Of a stretch of 64,000 nt of DNA, positions 31,317 through 39,786 are shown one piece after another. The stretch comes from a virus. The notes below the pieces were generated by a model. That model worked only from the letters and a program-made list of their open reading frames with translations, was not told the DNA's origin and searched no databases. The position numbers were made by a program, and so were the translations under genes. How positions within the stretch are numbered: the first letter of the stretch is position 1; each line of letters opens with the position of its first letter. The stretch covers positions 64,001 to 128,000 of the IMG/VR virus record IMGVR_UViG_3300037297_000178; one strand, written 5' to 3'.

Positions 31317-31695
31317 GCTCTGGCGTATCCGGTTACGGGAATACCCCCGATACGACAAGTTTGTGTACATGGACAACCCGGTTTTCGCCGAACGCCTTCG
31401 GCTCGCTTTAGGCATGGCAGAAGACGCCGTCGAAGAGGTACGCGTGAACGACCCGGAATGGGTGCAAATAGCGTCTCTTGGACTGAAACCGTTCGAGGTG
31501 TCGTGGCGTGACGGCACGACAAATGTCGAGGTACTTGAGGGACTCGACAGTTTCAACGACGCGAGAAACACACGCGCATTTTTCAACGGTGACGAGGACG
31601 GATGGGTGAAATTACTAGCAGTCGACGAGGCAGAAGCGATTGACCGCGCCTCATTCCTGCGAAAATGGTGGCTCGAGGCGGCGAATGGAGCCTGA
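31297..31695 (+). CDS. Hypothetical protein
   Basis: 132 residues; SD weak (AAGAAAA), starting within the previous gene. Contains two short acidic helices (AEDAVEEVRVND). No family recognised. Confidence 0.7.
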   Translation: MDNQHLKLWRIRLREYPRYDKFVYMDNPVFAERLRLALGMAEDAVEEVRVNDPEWVQIASLGLKPFEVSWRDGTTNVEVLEGLDSFNDARNTRAFFNGDEDGWVKLLAVDEAEAIDRASFLRKWWLEAANGA

Positions 31696-31990
31696 GGCCG
31701 ACGTTGTATATCACCACCTCTGTAGTGAAGTCGCTGCGCTTCTCACGCGTCATAACGGCGCTGAGTGGACGGCCCAAGAGGAAATAGTGACCGACCTTGT
31801 CGAGGCATGGTTTGAGGAGTCGGGCGCGAGAACTGCGCTGTACGAGCACGACCTCGAGACCGTAACGTACCTGCTCACACAACTGTTTTTCGGAGACCGT
31901 TTGTGTGACGCTTCTCGCAGCCGTCGTCTCGTTGTGCTATCGTGGTTCAAACAGGTGATTGACAGAATAACAGAGGAGACAGGAATATGA
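31685..31990 (+). CDS. Hypothetical helical protein
   Basis: 101 residues, ATG after GGCGG. The pattern EEIVTDLVEAWFEESG...LTQLFFGD resembles the tandem pair at 39490 and 39779 (VxxWVxxxxIVE...KLCxLxWxH), suggesting a distant third copy. Function unknown. Confidence 0.7.
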   Translation: MEPEADVVYHHLCSEVAALLTRHNGAEWTAQEEIVTDLVEAWFEESGARTALYEHDLETVTYLLTQLFFGDRLCDASRSRRLVVLSWFKQVIDRITEETGI

Positions 31991-32373
31991 ACCGAATTTA
32001 CTTTTTCCCTGACGTGGTCGACTCACGCACGGGGTCGAAGGTGTTTTTCACGAGTAAGGACGACGCCGACGGTTTCGCTGCGGCAACCGGGAAAGCATAC
32101 GAGTCGCTCGAGGCCGACAGGGACGACCACCTCGAGATAGCGAGGGGCGGTCAGAAGGCGTGGAAGGCGACAATCGTGGGTAGTCAAGTTGCCCACTGTG
32201 CTCGCGTCGAGGGCCTTCAGGCATACCGTCAGGCCGAAAATCGAGAGGCGGCCTTCAAATGGCCTGACGGGTACATATACGTACTCGCGCCTTCGCGCGA
32301 CGAGGCGAGGGAACGGGCGCAAAAGCTGTACGATATGCTGACCGAAGTTGCAAAGGTGGTCGACAATGGCTGA
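31987..32373 (+). CDS. Hypothetical protein
   Basis: 128 residues, ATG overlapping the previous stop. Alternating strand/helix (FFTSKDDADGFAAATGK; PSRDEARERAQKL). No family recognised. Confidence 0.75.
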   Translation: MNRIYFFPDVVDSRTGSKVFFTSKDDADGFAAATGKAYESLEADRDDHLEIARGGQKAWKATIVGSQVAHCARVEGLQAYRQAENREAAFKWPDGYIYVLAPSRDEARERAQKLYDMLTEVAKVVDNG

Positions 32374-32845
32374 CCGGTTGCCGCAAATGCTGTTCGAACA
32401 CCGAGCGCGACGGGACGCCCGATTAACGTACATATGTGAGGAGTTCGAACAGCAATTGTTCGATGAATACGGGGTCGAGTTCGAAGAGGACGAGATTGCA
32501 ATCTCAGAAACCGATGCGTCTTACTATCGTGTGTACATAATCCTTCCCGACCTTCGCTATGTCATTATGGGGCCATTGTACAAGATGAGTGACGCGATGT
32601 ACGAGGCGAACGAGGACTTCTCGTCGTGCGTCGTTGACGTGGCCGCGCTCGAGGTTGTGCAGCCGAACTACTTCGTGTATCGGCCCGGCGAAGCACCTCC
32701 AAAGTGGCGCGAGCACACCTCGTTCCCGGACGCCTATGAGGACGCGCTCAATCGAACAGAGATTGACAACGAGACAAAAAACCTGGGCCTGCTCGGGTTA
32801 CTTATCTCGAAGGTATTAGCCGGAAATGATAGTCCTCGTTCGTGA
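32366..32845 (+). CDS. Hypothetical protein
   Basis: 159 residues, ATG after AAAGGTGG. N-terminal helix with acidic patch (FEQQLFDEYGVEFEEDE), then strands. No family recognised. Confidence 0.75.
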   Translation: MADRLPQMLFEHRARRDARLTYICEEFEQQLFDEYGVEFEEDEIAISETDASYYRVYIILPDLRYVIMGPLYKMSDAMYEANEDFSSCVVDVAALEVVQPNYFVYRPGEAPPKWREHTSFPDAYEDALNRTEIDNETKNLGLLGLLISKVLAGNDSPRS

Positions 32846-33158
32846 CGGCGAAACGAGCACAAGGTACAGGCGCGGGGGGGCCTGCCGTAAATGCGGGAAG
32901 TGCTGTGAGTACGATATGAATTTCGTGAGGCACGACAACCCTTACGACGGGTCGGTATGGATTCTCGGGTCGGAGTATTCCTGGGACGTGAAGGACATCC
33001 GCCCGCGAAGCGGCCCCCCCTGTAAGTGTTTCGATGAGACAACAAGGATGTGTACCTGCCCTGAGGGGGAACGCGCCCCGGGCGGTGTGTGCGAGTTGTG
33101 GCCGTTCGACCCGCGCCGTGTCATTCCGGGTTGTGGTTTCCGCTTCGAGGTGCTATAA
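32826..33158 (+). CDS. YkgJ-like Cys-rich (Zn/Fe-chelating) protein
   Basis: 110 residues. GACRKCGKCCEYD (18-30) gives the CxxCxxCC motif of the YkgJ family; CKC, CTC, CEL and CGF supply the later ligands in the family order. Members bind a metal or Fe-S cluster; the biochemical role is poorly known. Short compared with host members, with no added domain. Confidence 0.8.
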   Translation: MIVLVRDGETSTRYRRGGACRKCGKCCEYDMNFVRHDNPYDGSVWILGSEYSWDVKDIRPRSGPPCKCFDETTRMCTCPEGERAPGGVCELWPFDPRRVIPGCGFRFEVL

Positions 33159-33358
33159 TGGAAGCGAAAGAAATAGTCATTTCGGTTGTTATCATAGCGA
33201 CTGCAAGCGTTGACCTTGACCTCGAGTCCTTACGTCAGAGCGTACACCGTCAAGTAGCTGAGCAGTTAGGAGACGGCATTATCTTCGACGGCGGTACTGT
33301 GGTTTTCGACCGACAAATAACAGGGGTCATGGAGGTGACAGGAAAAAATGAGGATTGA
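33158..33358 (+). CDS. Small hypothetical protein
   Basis: 66 residues, ATG after GAGGTGCTATA and overlapping the previous stop. Beta start (EIVISVVIIAT) then helix. No family recognised. Confidence 0.7.
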   Translation: MEAKEIVISVVIIATASVDLDLESLRQSVHRQVAEQLGDGIIFDGGTVVFDRQITGVMEVTGKNED

Positions 33359-33860
33359 AGAATGCACAAGAGGGACGGTTGTGAGGCTTGAGGACGGGGA
33401 CACGGGTTTTGTGTGCGGTTCGTGCTGTGACGCCTCGAAGGGGCCTGCCGACCTCGTACAACTTTTTCTCGTCGAGACGGCGAACGGGCAGGTGCGGGTC
33501 GAGCACGGAACGGAGGTCGAACGGGTCGCAGATAAGCGGGAATTGATTCGCTCGTTCACCCGCGAGTATGTGGCTGAAATACTCGCTGACTGGTGTCTGT
33601 CGAGTTCGACGCTGTTCGGTCTGATAATGGCAGCAGCGAAGTCAGGCGACGACTTCGGCGCGACACAGTACATAGCAGAACTCATTCAGGCAAACCTTGA
33701 CGAGCTTATGAGCCTAGAACTCGGACACATAAACGACCGCCTTTTCTTGAGAATATTCAGGCTTGCGGTCGAGCACGTCGACGTGTCTCACGTTGCAGAA
33801 CTCGTGTTACACGACGCGAGGATTATACAACGGAAGGGGCATGATACACAGGCTCTTTAG
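33348..33860 (+). CDS. Hypothetical protein, first of three related genes
   Basis: 170 residues. The N-terminal 60 (GTVVRLEDGDTGFVCG...VRVEHGTEVERVADKRELIRSF) matches the 34238 gene (GHMVRLPDG...FVGYGTNVTGVAYRHEVIRAF). This is an SH3-like barrel followed by a helical domain. No known family. Tail overlaps the next start. Confidence 0.75.
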   Translation: MRIEECTRGTVVRLEDGDTGFVCGSCCDASKGPADLVQLFLVETANGQVRVEHGTEVERVADKRELIRSFTREYVAEILADWCLSSSTLFGLIMAAAKSGDDFGATQYIAELIQANLDELMSLELGHINDRLFLRIFRLAVEHVDVSHVAELVLHDARIIQRKGHDTQAL

Positions 33861-34245
33861 CGCTAAGGGAAGGCAGCAGAAGCGGATTGACGATGGTCAG
33901 ATAGTGAGAGGCGACGCTGTCGGCCTGGAAACGGGCTTCTGGAAGGTTGTCAGGTCTGGCCCTGACGTAGTGGGCACGTTCGGCGGCGCTAAGTCATGGC
34001 TCGTGCTGTTGAAGCACGGGCACAAAGAGCGACTGCTTCGGTACGTGTTCGTGGGGGACGCTTTTGAGCCTGAGAAAGTTGACGAGTACAGGGAGAGCGT
34101 CGACGACTGGCCGGTGACGCAGACCGACGTGGTGTTAAAGGCCCTCGAGCTTATCGAGGGCGGGGTTGCGCCGGACACGGTCTACAACTTGCTCGAGAAC
34201 CTCGAGCGATTAACTAATGCGATAAAGAGGGCACGCGATGATTGA
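33841..34245 (+). CDS. Hypothetical protein, second of three related genes
   Basis: 134 residues. A GDAVGLETGFWKVV...LLRYVFVGDAFEPEKV barrel similar to its neighbours, then a helix (NLLENLERLTNAIKRARDD). One TTAGCGCTAA copy (33857) near the start encodes FSAK. Confidence 0.72.
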   Translation: MIHRLFSAKGRQQKRIDDGQIVRGDAVGLETGFWKVVRSGPDVVGTFGGAKSWLVLLKHGHKERLLRYVFVGDAFEPEKVDEYRESVDDWPVTQTDVVLKALELIEGGVAPDTVYNLLENLERLTNAIKRARDD

Positions 34246-34708
34246 CGTTATTGAGAATTTCCCGCAAGGGCACATGGTCAGGCTTCCCGACGGGGTGCTT
34301 GCGATGGTGGTCGGCGTTGCGTGGAACAAGCCGGATGGGCACGCGAGCATAATTGTCGAAACTGTGCGGGACGGGCAGGTGTTTGTCGGATATGGCACGA
34401 ACGTTACAGGTGTCGCGTATCGACACGAGGTTATTCGTGCGTTCGAAGCCCTAAGCGTCCATGACGCCGTATTCGAGTGGGTTATCACTGACGATGTTAT
34501 GTTGACAACCGTGAAGGGCATTGTGGCGAGCGAGCTAAACGTCAATCAGCGAATAACGGATGCGCTAGAGGCAGCAGTGAGACGGTTTCCGAACGTACCT
34601 GAAAATGCTTTTGTATTTGAAACGTCACTCCGACACCTGAGCACATTCCTCGACTACCGCGCTCTTGCAGAGCGCGTTCGTAGATACATCACGGAGGAAA
34701 TCGATTGA
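34238..34708 (+). CDS. Hypothetical protein, third of three related genes
   Basis: 156 residues, overlapping the previous stop by 8 bases. Barrel as in the first copy plus a C-terminal helical domain (LDYRALAERVRRYITEE). Function unknown. Confidence 0.75.
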   Translation: MIDVIENFPQGHMVRLPDGVLAMVVGVAWNKPDGHASIIVETVRDGQVFVGYGTNVTGVAYRHEVIRAFEALSVHDAVFEWVITDDVMLTTVKGIVASELNVNQRITDALEAAVRRFPNVPENAFVFETSLRHLSTFLDYRALAERVRRYITEEID

Positions 34709-35202
34709 TAAGCACCATCAAGAAGCACCTGAAATATGCAAGTTACGTATTCAGGCACAAGTGGTATGTGTTTGTCGAATGCGTGAAACTCGGGGTCCCG
34801 TTCCTGGGTCTTACACACGACCTGTCGAAGTTTCGGCCCGACGAGTGGATTCCGTATGCGAATTACTTTTACAACATGAACGGCGGTCCTTCGCCTGAGG
34901 AGTGTGAGGCGTTTGACGAGGCGTGGCTCCGCCACATTCACCGGAACAAGCATCATTGGCAATGGTGGGTTATCCTGAGGGACAACAACGGGAACAGGAT
35001 ACTCGACATGCCGGACAAGTACAGGCGCGAAATGCTCGCTGACTGGATAGGAGCGGGGAAGGCACAGGGGAACGACGACACGGCGGGCTGGTATGCCGAA
35101 AAACGACCATTCCTGATTTTACATCCTGAGACTGAGGCATGGCTCGATGGGCAGTTCGGACTCAGAACGGGTGAGCGAAAGTGGTTTCATAGGCTGAGGT
35201 GA
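34705..35202 (+). CDS. DUF5662-like protein
   Basis: 165 residues, TTG start 7 bases after GGAGG. GLTHDLSKFRPDEWIPYA (35-52) then HRNKHHWQWWV (~80) match the DUF5662 family, common in phages; the clustered His and Asp (THD, HxxNKHH) look like a metal-binding HD-type site. Enzymatic role not established. Confidence 0.82.
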   Translation: MISTIKKHLKYASYVFRHKWYVFVECVKLGVPFLGLTHDLSKFRPDEWIPYANYFYNMNGGPSPEECEAFDEAWLRHIHRNKHHWQWWVILRDNNGNRILDMPDKYRREMLADWIGAGKAQGNDDTAGWYAEKRPFLILHPETEAWLDGQFGLRTGERKWFHRLR

Positions 35203-35206
35203 GAAT

Positions 35207-35797
35207 ATGTGGGTGTGTCAAGCTATAAAATGCGCCGTCTGTGGCGTGGTCGGAACTCGTGAGCACGGCGAACCGTATTATATGTACTTTGACCGTCAAC
35301 GGAAGGAGTACTTCGTAAGGGAAAACGAGACCGACGTTCGGTGCGGGCGCTGCGGTTCGACGCGCTGGTCTCCGTTGGACGACGACGGAGAACGTTGTAA
35401 GCGTTGTGGGGCGCTCGTCGGGGGCGTGTGGCAGACCTCTGACGAAACATGGGCGAAGGTGTCAGGCGAGCACGTGATATTGTGCCGTCACTGTTTCGAG
35501 GTATTAGCGGACGAGAACGGGGACACTCCCTACTGGGAAGTTGAGCTTGGGCGCTTCCCGTCTGAGACGGGTTTTCTCGCCTTAACTGAGGCGTTCCTTA
35601 ATCGACTGCGCGAGTTCGTACCTGAGAAAAAAGACTGTCGGCACGCGCTTATGATTATTGACGGGAAGCTCGCTGTCGCAACGCACAGCGAGAACGGATG
35701 GAACACCACGTTTTTCGACCCGGTTGACTACAACCTTAGTCCGGCTGACTTAGCCGTTGAGGTGAGGACTGCTCTTGAAATTTTATCAGGTGAGTGA
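35207..35797 (+). CDS. Zinc-ribbon protein
   Basis: 196 residues with four Cys pairs: CAVC (~9), CGRC (~47), CKRC (~64) and CRHC (~92), enough for two zinc ribbons, followed by an alpha/beta domain. Similar ribbon architecture to the 15311 gene. Function unknown. Confidence 0.75.
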   Translation: MWVCQAIKCAVCGVVGTREHGEPYYMYFDRQRKEYFVRENETDVRCGRCGSTRWSPLDDDGERCKRCGALVGGVWQTSDETWAKVSGEHVILCRHCFEVLADENGDTPYWEVELGRFPSETGFLALTEAFLNRLREFVPEKKDCRHALMIIDGKLAVATHSENGWNTTFFDPVDYNLSPADLAVEVRTALEILSGE

Positions 35798-36470
35798 TTT
35801 TCGGGGGGACAAATACGAATACCTGATACGTAAGGGGACAATGGACGGGGGCATAGTGAAGATGGTTGTCGAGGGGAACAGGTATCGCTTCCCGCCCCGA
35901 TTCCCCTCTTTGCCGGTCATCGATGTAGGAGCGCATATCGGCGCGTCTGCAACTGAGCTGAAACGACGGGGCGCTTCTGTCGTGTGGGCGATAGAACCAC
36001 AGCCCGAAAACGTGAAGGTTCTTCGCTGCAACCTCGGCCTTCACGACGTGACGGGTAGCGTTTTCGTGCTTGACGTGGCGGTCGGGTACACGAACTCGGC
36101 CTTTATGACGCCGTTCCCGCTTTCGGGCGGGAACGTGAACACGGGCTGTGCCCGTGTCGGCGAAGGGACGGTCGAGGTGCGTTGCGTCACCCTCGAGAGC
36201 ATAGTGTCGATGGTAGCGAGCGCACACGACAGTCAGGTGATACTCAAGCTCGACTGTGAGGGCGCAGAGTTTGACATCATTCGCCATGCCGACCCGTCAT
36301 TGTTCGAAATGGTCCACTCGGTTTACGGCGAATACCACGAGGGGAACGGGAACTCTGCGAAGGTACTTGCTCACTATTTCGAGGGTGTCGGGTTTGACGT
36401 TCGGCTGTACGACCGGCTCGGGCAGCCCGGCGGCGGCGGTTTTGGTAAGTTTGTGATGGTGAGGCGGTGA
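35775..36470 (+). CDS. FkbM-type SAM methyltransferase
   Basis: 231 residues. Motif I VIDVGAHIGASA (~48), acidic turn AIEPQPENVKVLRCNL (~72) and the family's LKLDCEGAEFDII (~156) identify FkbM. Most FkbM enzymes methylate hydroxyl groups on sugars or antibiotics; in a phage the target could be a host surface glycan. TTG start after GAGGTGAGG, inside the end of the previous gene. Confidence 0.9.
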   Translation: MKFYQVSDFRGDKYEYLIRKGTMDGGIVKMVVEGNRYRFPPRFPSLPVIDVGAHIGASATELKRRGASVVWAIEPQPENVKVLRCNLGLHDVTGSVFVLDVAVGYTNSAFMTPFPLSGGNVNTGCARVGEGTVEVRCVTLESIVSMVASAHDSQVILKLDCEGAEFDIIRHADPSLFEMVHSVYGEYHEGNGNSAKVLAHYFEGVGFDVRLYDRLGQPGGGGFGKFVMVRR

Positions 36471-36577
36471 TGAAACGAGGTACACAGTTGGAGGCTTTGA
36501 CAATTCTATGTCTGATAATAGTCCTTTCGATGGTGATATGTCTGATAGGCGAGGCGATAATACGGGCGTGCTTCTGA
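36470..36577 (+). CDS. Membrane micropeptide
   Basis: 35 residues: short basic start, then a hydrophobic span (LTILCLIIVLSMVICLIG). The ATG overlaps the FkbM stop (TGATG). It overlaps the next gene in another frame. Confidence 0.5.
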   Translation: MKRGTQLEALTILCLIIVLSMVICLIGEAIIRACF

Positions 36578-37683
36578 GGGAAGGAGACCTGCTTCGGGCA
36601 ACTTACGACACGATTGAGCTATACGTGAGGCTTCTCGCGGGCGGGAATGCGCAGGTGGCAGACCGTTACGGGCGCGTGCTCGACAAGAGCGTGTACTCAA
36701 TACACGAGGCGAACGAGTACGCCCGCTACAACTACGAACTGGTCGGTAACGACCTCGAGGTACACATTGACCTTGACTTTGACGACTACGAGGCGGTGCG
36801 CGAAGCGTTCGACGTTATGTACACGCTCCCTTCTCGCGTGTTTGTCGTTCACCCAACGGGTGACGTTTCCGGTTGTCTAACACAGATTCTTCGAAGGCCC
36901 TGGGCTGCACATTATGGGGGCGTGTACAGTGAGGGCCTTGTACACTACTCAAACCTGTGCGGTTATCGGCGATTTACGGGCTGCAACCATCCCGACACGA
37001 ACGGGGTGTGTCCCGACTTCCCATGCCCGATAGTCGAGCAGGCAGGTGAATGGCTCGTTCGTGTCGTAGGACGTCCGAAGGGAACATACAATGAGTGGTA
37101 CAGTAACGTCTTTATTCAGTACAAGGATGGGTCGATGGATATACCACGACCGGGCATTATGGGGCTTGACGAGCAGTTTACCCCCCTCGTCGAGTTCGAA
37201 CTACGGCGGCGTGTCGAACAAGGCGCGAACTCGCTCATGCTTACGTTCGACCAGTCTGACATTTTCACGGGTTCCCTCGTGACAGGCGAGACAGTAGCGC
37301 TTCTCTCGCAAATCCTTGTCGAGCGCGTGATGCTCGACGACGATGGTGAACCGGTCGAGGTCGACGGCGTGATACAGACTGAGATTGTGCGCGAACCGAT
37401 AGTCATGCTCGAAATGCGCGACCAGCCCTATGTCCCATGCCCTATATCACACGATGCGCCCGTTTTCACCATTGAGAAGGTTAAACTGAGGCGTTATGTA
37501 CCGCGCCTCGTTGTTACCTACCCGACGCTCTTTTTAATTCGGACGGCAGCAGGCGACATAATCGACTACCACGACCCGAACGCTGCTGAAATCATCAAGA
37601 GGGCGCTGATAAAAGAGGCGGAAACTTCCGCAGAGGAATGTTTAAGACTTGTCGAAAGACAGATTGCCGAACGCGCAGTATAG
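36508..37683 (+). CDS. Large hypothetical protein with Cys-rich core
   Basis: 391 residues. Cys-rich middle (LCGYRRFTGCNHP then CPDFPCP, ~152-176) related to the next gene's ACGYKTRGYRGHC. A second ATG at 36538 is possible. The rest is alpha/beta with an acidic repeat-like patch (EPVEVDGVIQTEIVREP). No known family; position suggests a pair with the next gene. Confidence 0.75.
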   Translation: MSDNSPFDGDMSDRRGDNTGVLLREGDLLRATYDTIELYVRLLAGGNAQVADRYGRVLDKSVYSIHEANEYARYNYELVGNDLEVHIDLDFDDYEAVREAFDVMYTLPSRVFVVHPTGDVSGCLTQILRRPWAAHYGGVYSEGLVHYSNLCGYRRFTGCNHPDTNGVCPDFPCPIVEQAGEWLVRVVGRPKGTYNEWYSNVFIQYKDGSMDIPRPGIMGLDEQFTPLVEFELRRRVEQGANSLMLTFDQSDIFTGSLVTGETVALLSQILVERVMLDDDGEPVEVDGVIQTEIVREPIVMLEMRDQPYVPCPISHDAPVFTIEKVKLRRYVPRLVVTYPTLFLIRTAAGDIIDYHDPNAAEIIKRALIKEAETSAEECLRLVERQIAERAV

Positions 37684-38209
37684 CATCAGGTACGTATCAG
37701 ACCTGTATCAGATATACGAGCGGGCCTTCACCGACCCTGCAAGGTTGTATGTCGTCGATGTGCCCGACCCGGGACGTGCTTCGTTTTGGGTGCGGAAATA
37801 CGCCTCCCTGGGGCGTCACCTCGACAATCCGAGCACGCCCCCTTACCAGTATGGAATGGTAGTGAGCACATACAACTTTTTTCACCTTAACGCGTGCGGA
37901 TATAAAACGAGGGGGTATCGAGGGCATTGCGCGTTCGGCGTTGGCCCTGATGAGTGTGACCGCGACATGATTCTCGGCGCGTGTCCGTTCGTGCGCGTCG
38001 CAGAACCGGGTGACATACGCCGCTTGTGGACCGGTGCCGTTGCGCCGGACTACAGGGAACGTTACATCAACTTTTGGCTCGAAGAACACTCAAAGAAACC
38101 GACGCACGTTGTCGTCGTGAAGAGGGCGCGTGGCATGTGGTTACATAACGTATTTCTATCTCATGAGGGCGATATAGTGAACGTCTGGAGGAATTATGAA
38201 GGGGCTTGA
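37649..38209 (+). CDS. Hypothetical protein related to its upstream neighbour
   Basis: 186 residues, TTG start after AGAGGA. Shares HxNxCGY...GHC...CP and a later strand (NVFLSHEGDIVNV versus NVFIQYKDGSMDI) with the 36508 gene, so it is a shorter paralogue. Function unknown. Confidence 0.72.
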   Translation: MSKDRLPNAQYSIRYVSDLYQIYERAFTDPARLYVVDVPDPGRASFWVRKYASLGRHLDNPSTPPYQYGMVVSTYNFFHLNACGYKTRGYRGHCAFGVGPDECDRDMILGACPFVRVAEPGDIRRLWTGAVAPDYRERYINFWLEEHSKKPTHVVVVKRARGMWLHNVFLSHEGDIVNVWRNYEGA

Positions 38210-38564
38210 CGATTACATTGACGGGAAGCTGACGGCTGACCCTGACCTCACGCATGAGTTTATCGTTGAGGGGCACAGGCAATTTAACGAGTGGCTCGAG
38301 CGAGAAGGACTGTCGCTCGAGGAGGGGGACACTGTTCACATCAAGCGAAGCCGGTTTATACCAGGGGACGCCTTCTATGTGGTGATGTGGCTTGACGGTT
38401 TCGACGGGGTCATCTTTTCGCCGCCGATGCAGAACGGCGAATTTCTTGACGGTAAGTGGCGCGTCGAGCTTGACCGCGAGGTGAGTCGCATCGAGACGAC
38501 AACTTCGTCATATAACACGCTTGTAGAAGCGCTGAAGAAACTCACGCGCCCTGCTTATGGGTAG
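38196..38564 (+). CDS. Hypothetical protein
   Basis: 122 residues, ATG after GGAGGAATT. Helical start (EFIVEGHRQFNEWLEREG) then beta strands. No family recognised. Confidence 0.77.
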   Translation: MKGLDDYIDGKLTADPDLTHEFIVEGHRQFNEWLEREGLSLEEGDTVHIKRSRFIPGDAFYVVMWLDGFDGVIFSPPMQNGEFLDGKWRVELDREVSRIETTTSSYNTLVEALKKLTRPAYG

Positions 38565-38736
38565 AATCACACGCGCCGTAGGGTACTTAATAGCAGCGGA
38601 GGCCGAACGAGTTGTACCGCGCCCCTCATGTGTCCCGCCCGGTCTTCACAGGTGGTATACAGTTATGTACATTTTCGCGTGGTCGAGTTGGCTTGGGTTT
38701 TGGGCGCGAATGTATGTAAAATTTCACAAGAGGTAG
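38557..38736 (+). CDS. Small protein with hydrophobic segment
   Basis: 59 residues, ATG overlapping the previous stop. A Trp/Tyr-rich segment (WYTVMYIFAWSSWLGFWA, ~36-53) could be a membrane helix. Confidence 0.55.
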   Translation: MGRITRAVGYLIAAEAERVVPRPSCVPPGLHRWYTVMYIFAWSSWLGFWARMYVKFHKR

Positions 38737-38737
38737 T

Positions 38738-38989
38738 ATGAGCCGACAACTCACGTTCGAAGGAAAGACCGGAAGAGAACTGATTGTTGAGGCCGAAAAC
38801 CTCAAGTATCGGTCAATCTGTCAGGAAATCAGGGACGCTTACCGACTTGCTGAAGCAATCGAGGCAACCGACATTATGGAACACCTCGAGAACTGTATCG
38901 TCATGGCGAAAAAGATGGACCGGAAGCTGCGCGAGAATAAGGCGAATCGTGGTGAGAAGCTCGACCGCGAGCTTTGGGAACCGCGATGA
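38738..38989 (+). CDS. Hypothetical helical protein
   Basis: 83 residues, ATG after AAGAGG, mostly helix with a basic tail (MAKKMDRKLRENKANR). No family recognised. Confidence 0.72.
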   Translation: MSRQLTFEGKTGRELIVEAENLKYRSICQEIRDAYRLAEAIEATDIMEHLENCIVMAKKMDRKLRENKANRGEKLDRELWEPR

Positions 38990-39060
38990 ACACCGACCTC
39001 CTCGTTTTGGCCTTAGCGGTTGTGCTTGTGTTTGTAACCGGGAAGTGGTTTTCCTCTTGA
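38986..39060 (+). CDS. 24-residue membrane micropeptide
   Basis: MNTD start, one hydrophobic span, stop TGA. The ATG overlaps the end of the previous gene (ATGA). Its last codons contain the -35 of the tRNA-Thr promoter. Confidence 0.4.
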   Translation: MNTDLLVLALAVVLVFVTGKWFSS

Positions 39061-39085
39061 CCATTTTTGTATAATAGTGTATAAT
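39057..39085 (+). promoter_or_regulatory. tRNA-Thr promoter with doubled -10
   Basis: TTGACC, 17 bases, TATAAT; a second TATAAT (39070-39075) lies 4 bases upstream of the first. Sequence resembles the tandem TATAAT repeats near 48 and 63 kb. Confidence 0.8.
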
Positions 39086-39098
39086 CGTTGTATGAAAT

Positions 39099-39170
39099 GC
39101 CCTTGTAGCTTAGATGGTAAAGCGCCCGCCCTGTAAGCGGGTGACATCGGTTCGACTCCGGTCGGGGGCT
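39099..39170 (+). tRNA. tRNA-Thr (TGT), C33
   Basis: Acceptor GCCCTTG/CGGGGGC with two G-U pairs, D-arm with TAGATGG, anticodon stem CCCGC/GCGGG with loop CCTGTAA, T-arm ATCGG-TTCGACT-CCGGT. The base before the anticodon is C instead of the near-universal U. Identity by anticodon; confidence on amino acid is moderate. Confidence 0.85.
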
Positions 39171-39181
39171 TGGAGGTGACG

Positions 39182-39493
39182 ATGGACGGCGAAATAACAA
39201 TGAGGACCGTAAAACCGAACGACGTGAAGGAACACACGGTCCGGCGTAACAGTAAGTGGGCGAAGGTTCACGCTATGTTGCGCGAGGGTCTCAGTCGTGA
39301 GACGGCGGTCGAGTTCACCTGCCCGGACGCGAAAATGCGTGAGGTACTGCGGAACGTTATTACCTCTTGGCTGAATTACAACCGTGAGGGGCTTGTCCCT
39401 GAGGGGTACAGGGTGAAGACCACGACTAACGACGAGGGCGGCTTTTTCCTTTATGTCAGTTTAATTGAAGATATTTACTGTGAGGAACGATGA
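39182..39493 (+). CDS. Hypothetical protein
   Basis: 103 residues, ATG after GGAGGTG. KWAKVHAMLREGLSRETAVEF is a helix-turn-helix-like stretch; the end is acidic. Function unknown. Confidence 0.75.
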   Translation: MDGEITMRTVKPNDVKEHTVRRNSKWAKVHAMLREGLSRETAVEFTCPDAKMREVLRNVITSWLNYNREGLVPEGYRVKTTTNDEGGFFLYVSLIEDIYCEER

Positions 39494-39786
39494 AAAGTGA
39501 TGTTATCAGAGTGTCGGAAGCAATAGCTCAAGGAATTGTCGGGCGCGAGCGTGACATACAGCCCGCGCAAGTGGCAGCCGTAGCGGAATGGGTGATTGTC
39601 AATCGTGTTGTCGAGGATTGTGAGTATGGCTTCTGGGAAGCACTCGTTGACAAGCTGTGTCACCTGTTCTGGGAACATGACGGCATGACCGGACGGGCCG
39701 AACGAGTTGTGACGCTCGCCTGGGCTAACACGTATTTACGTGATGTATACGAGAAAATTCACGAGGTGTACCAGAGGGATGAATAA
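39490..39786 (+). CDS. Hypothetical protein, first of a tandem pair
   Basis: 98 residues, ATG overlapping the previous stop. AIAQGIVGR...VAEWVIVNRVVEDCEYGFW...KLCHLFWEHDG...LAWANTYLR matches the next gene position by position. All-helical. No known family. Confidence 0.75.
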   Translation: MKSDVIRVSEAIAQGIVGRERDIQPAQVAAVAEWVIVNRVVEDCEYGFWEALVDKLCHLFWEHDGMTGRAERVVTLAWANTYLRDVYEKIHEVYQRDE

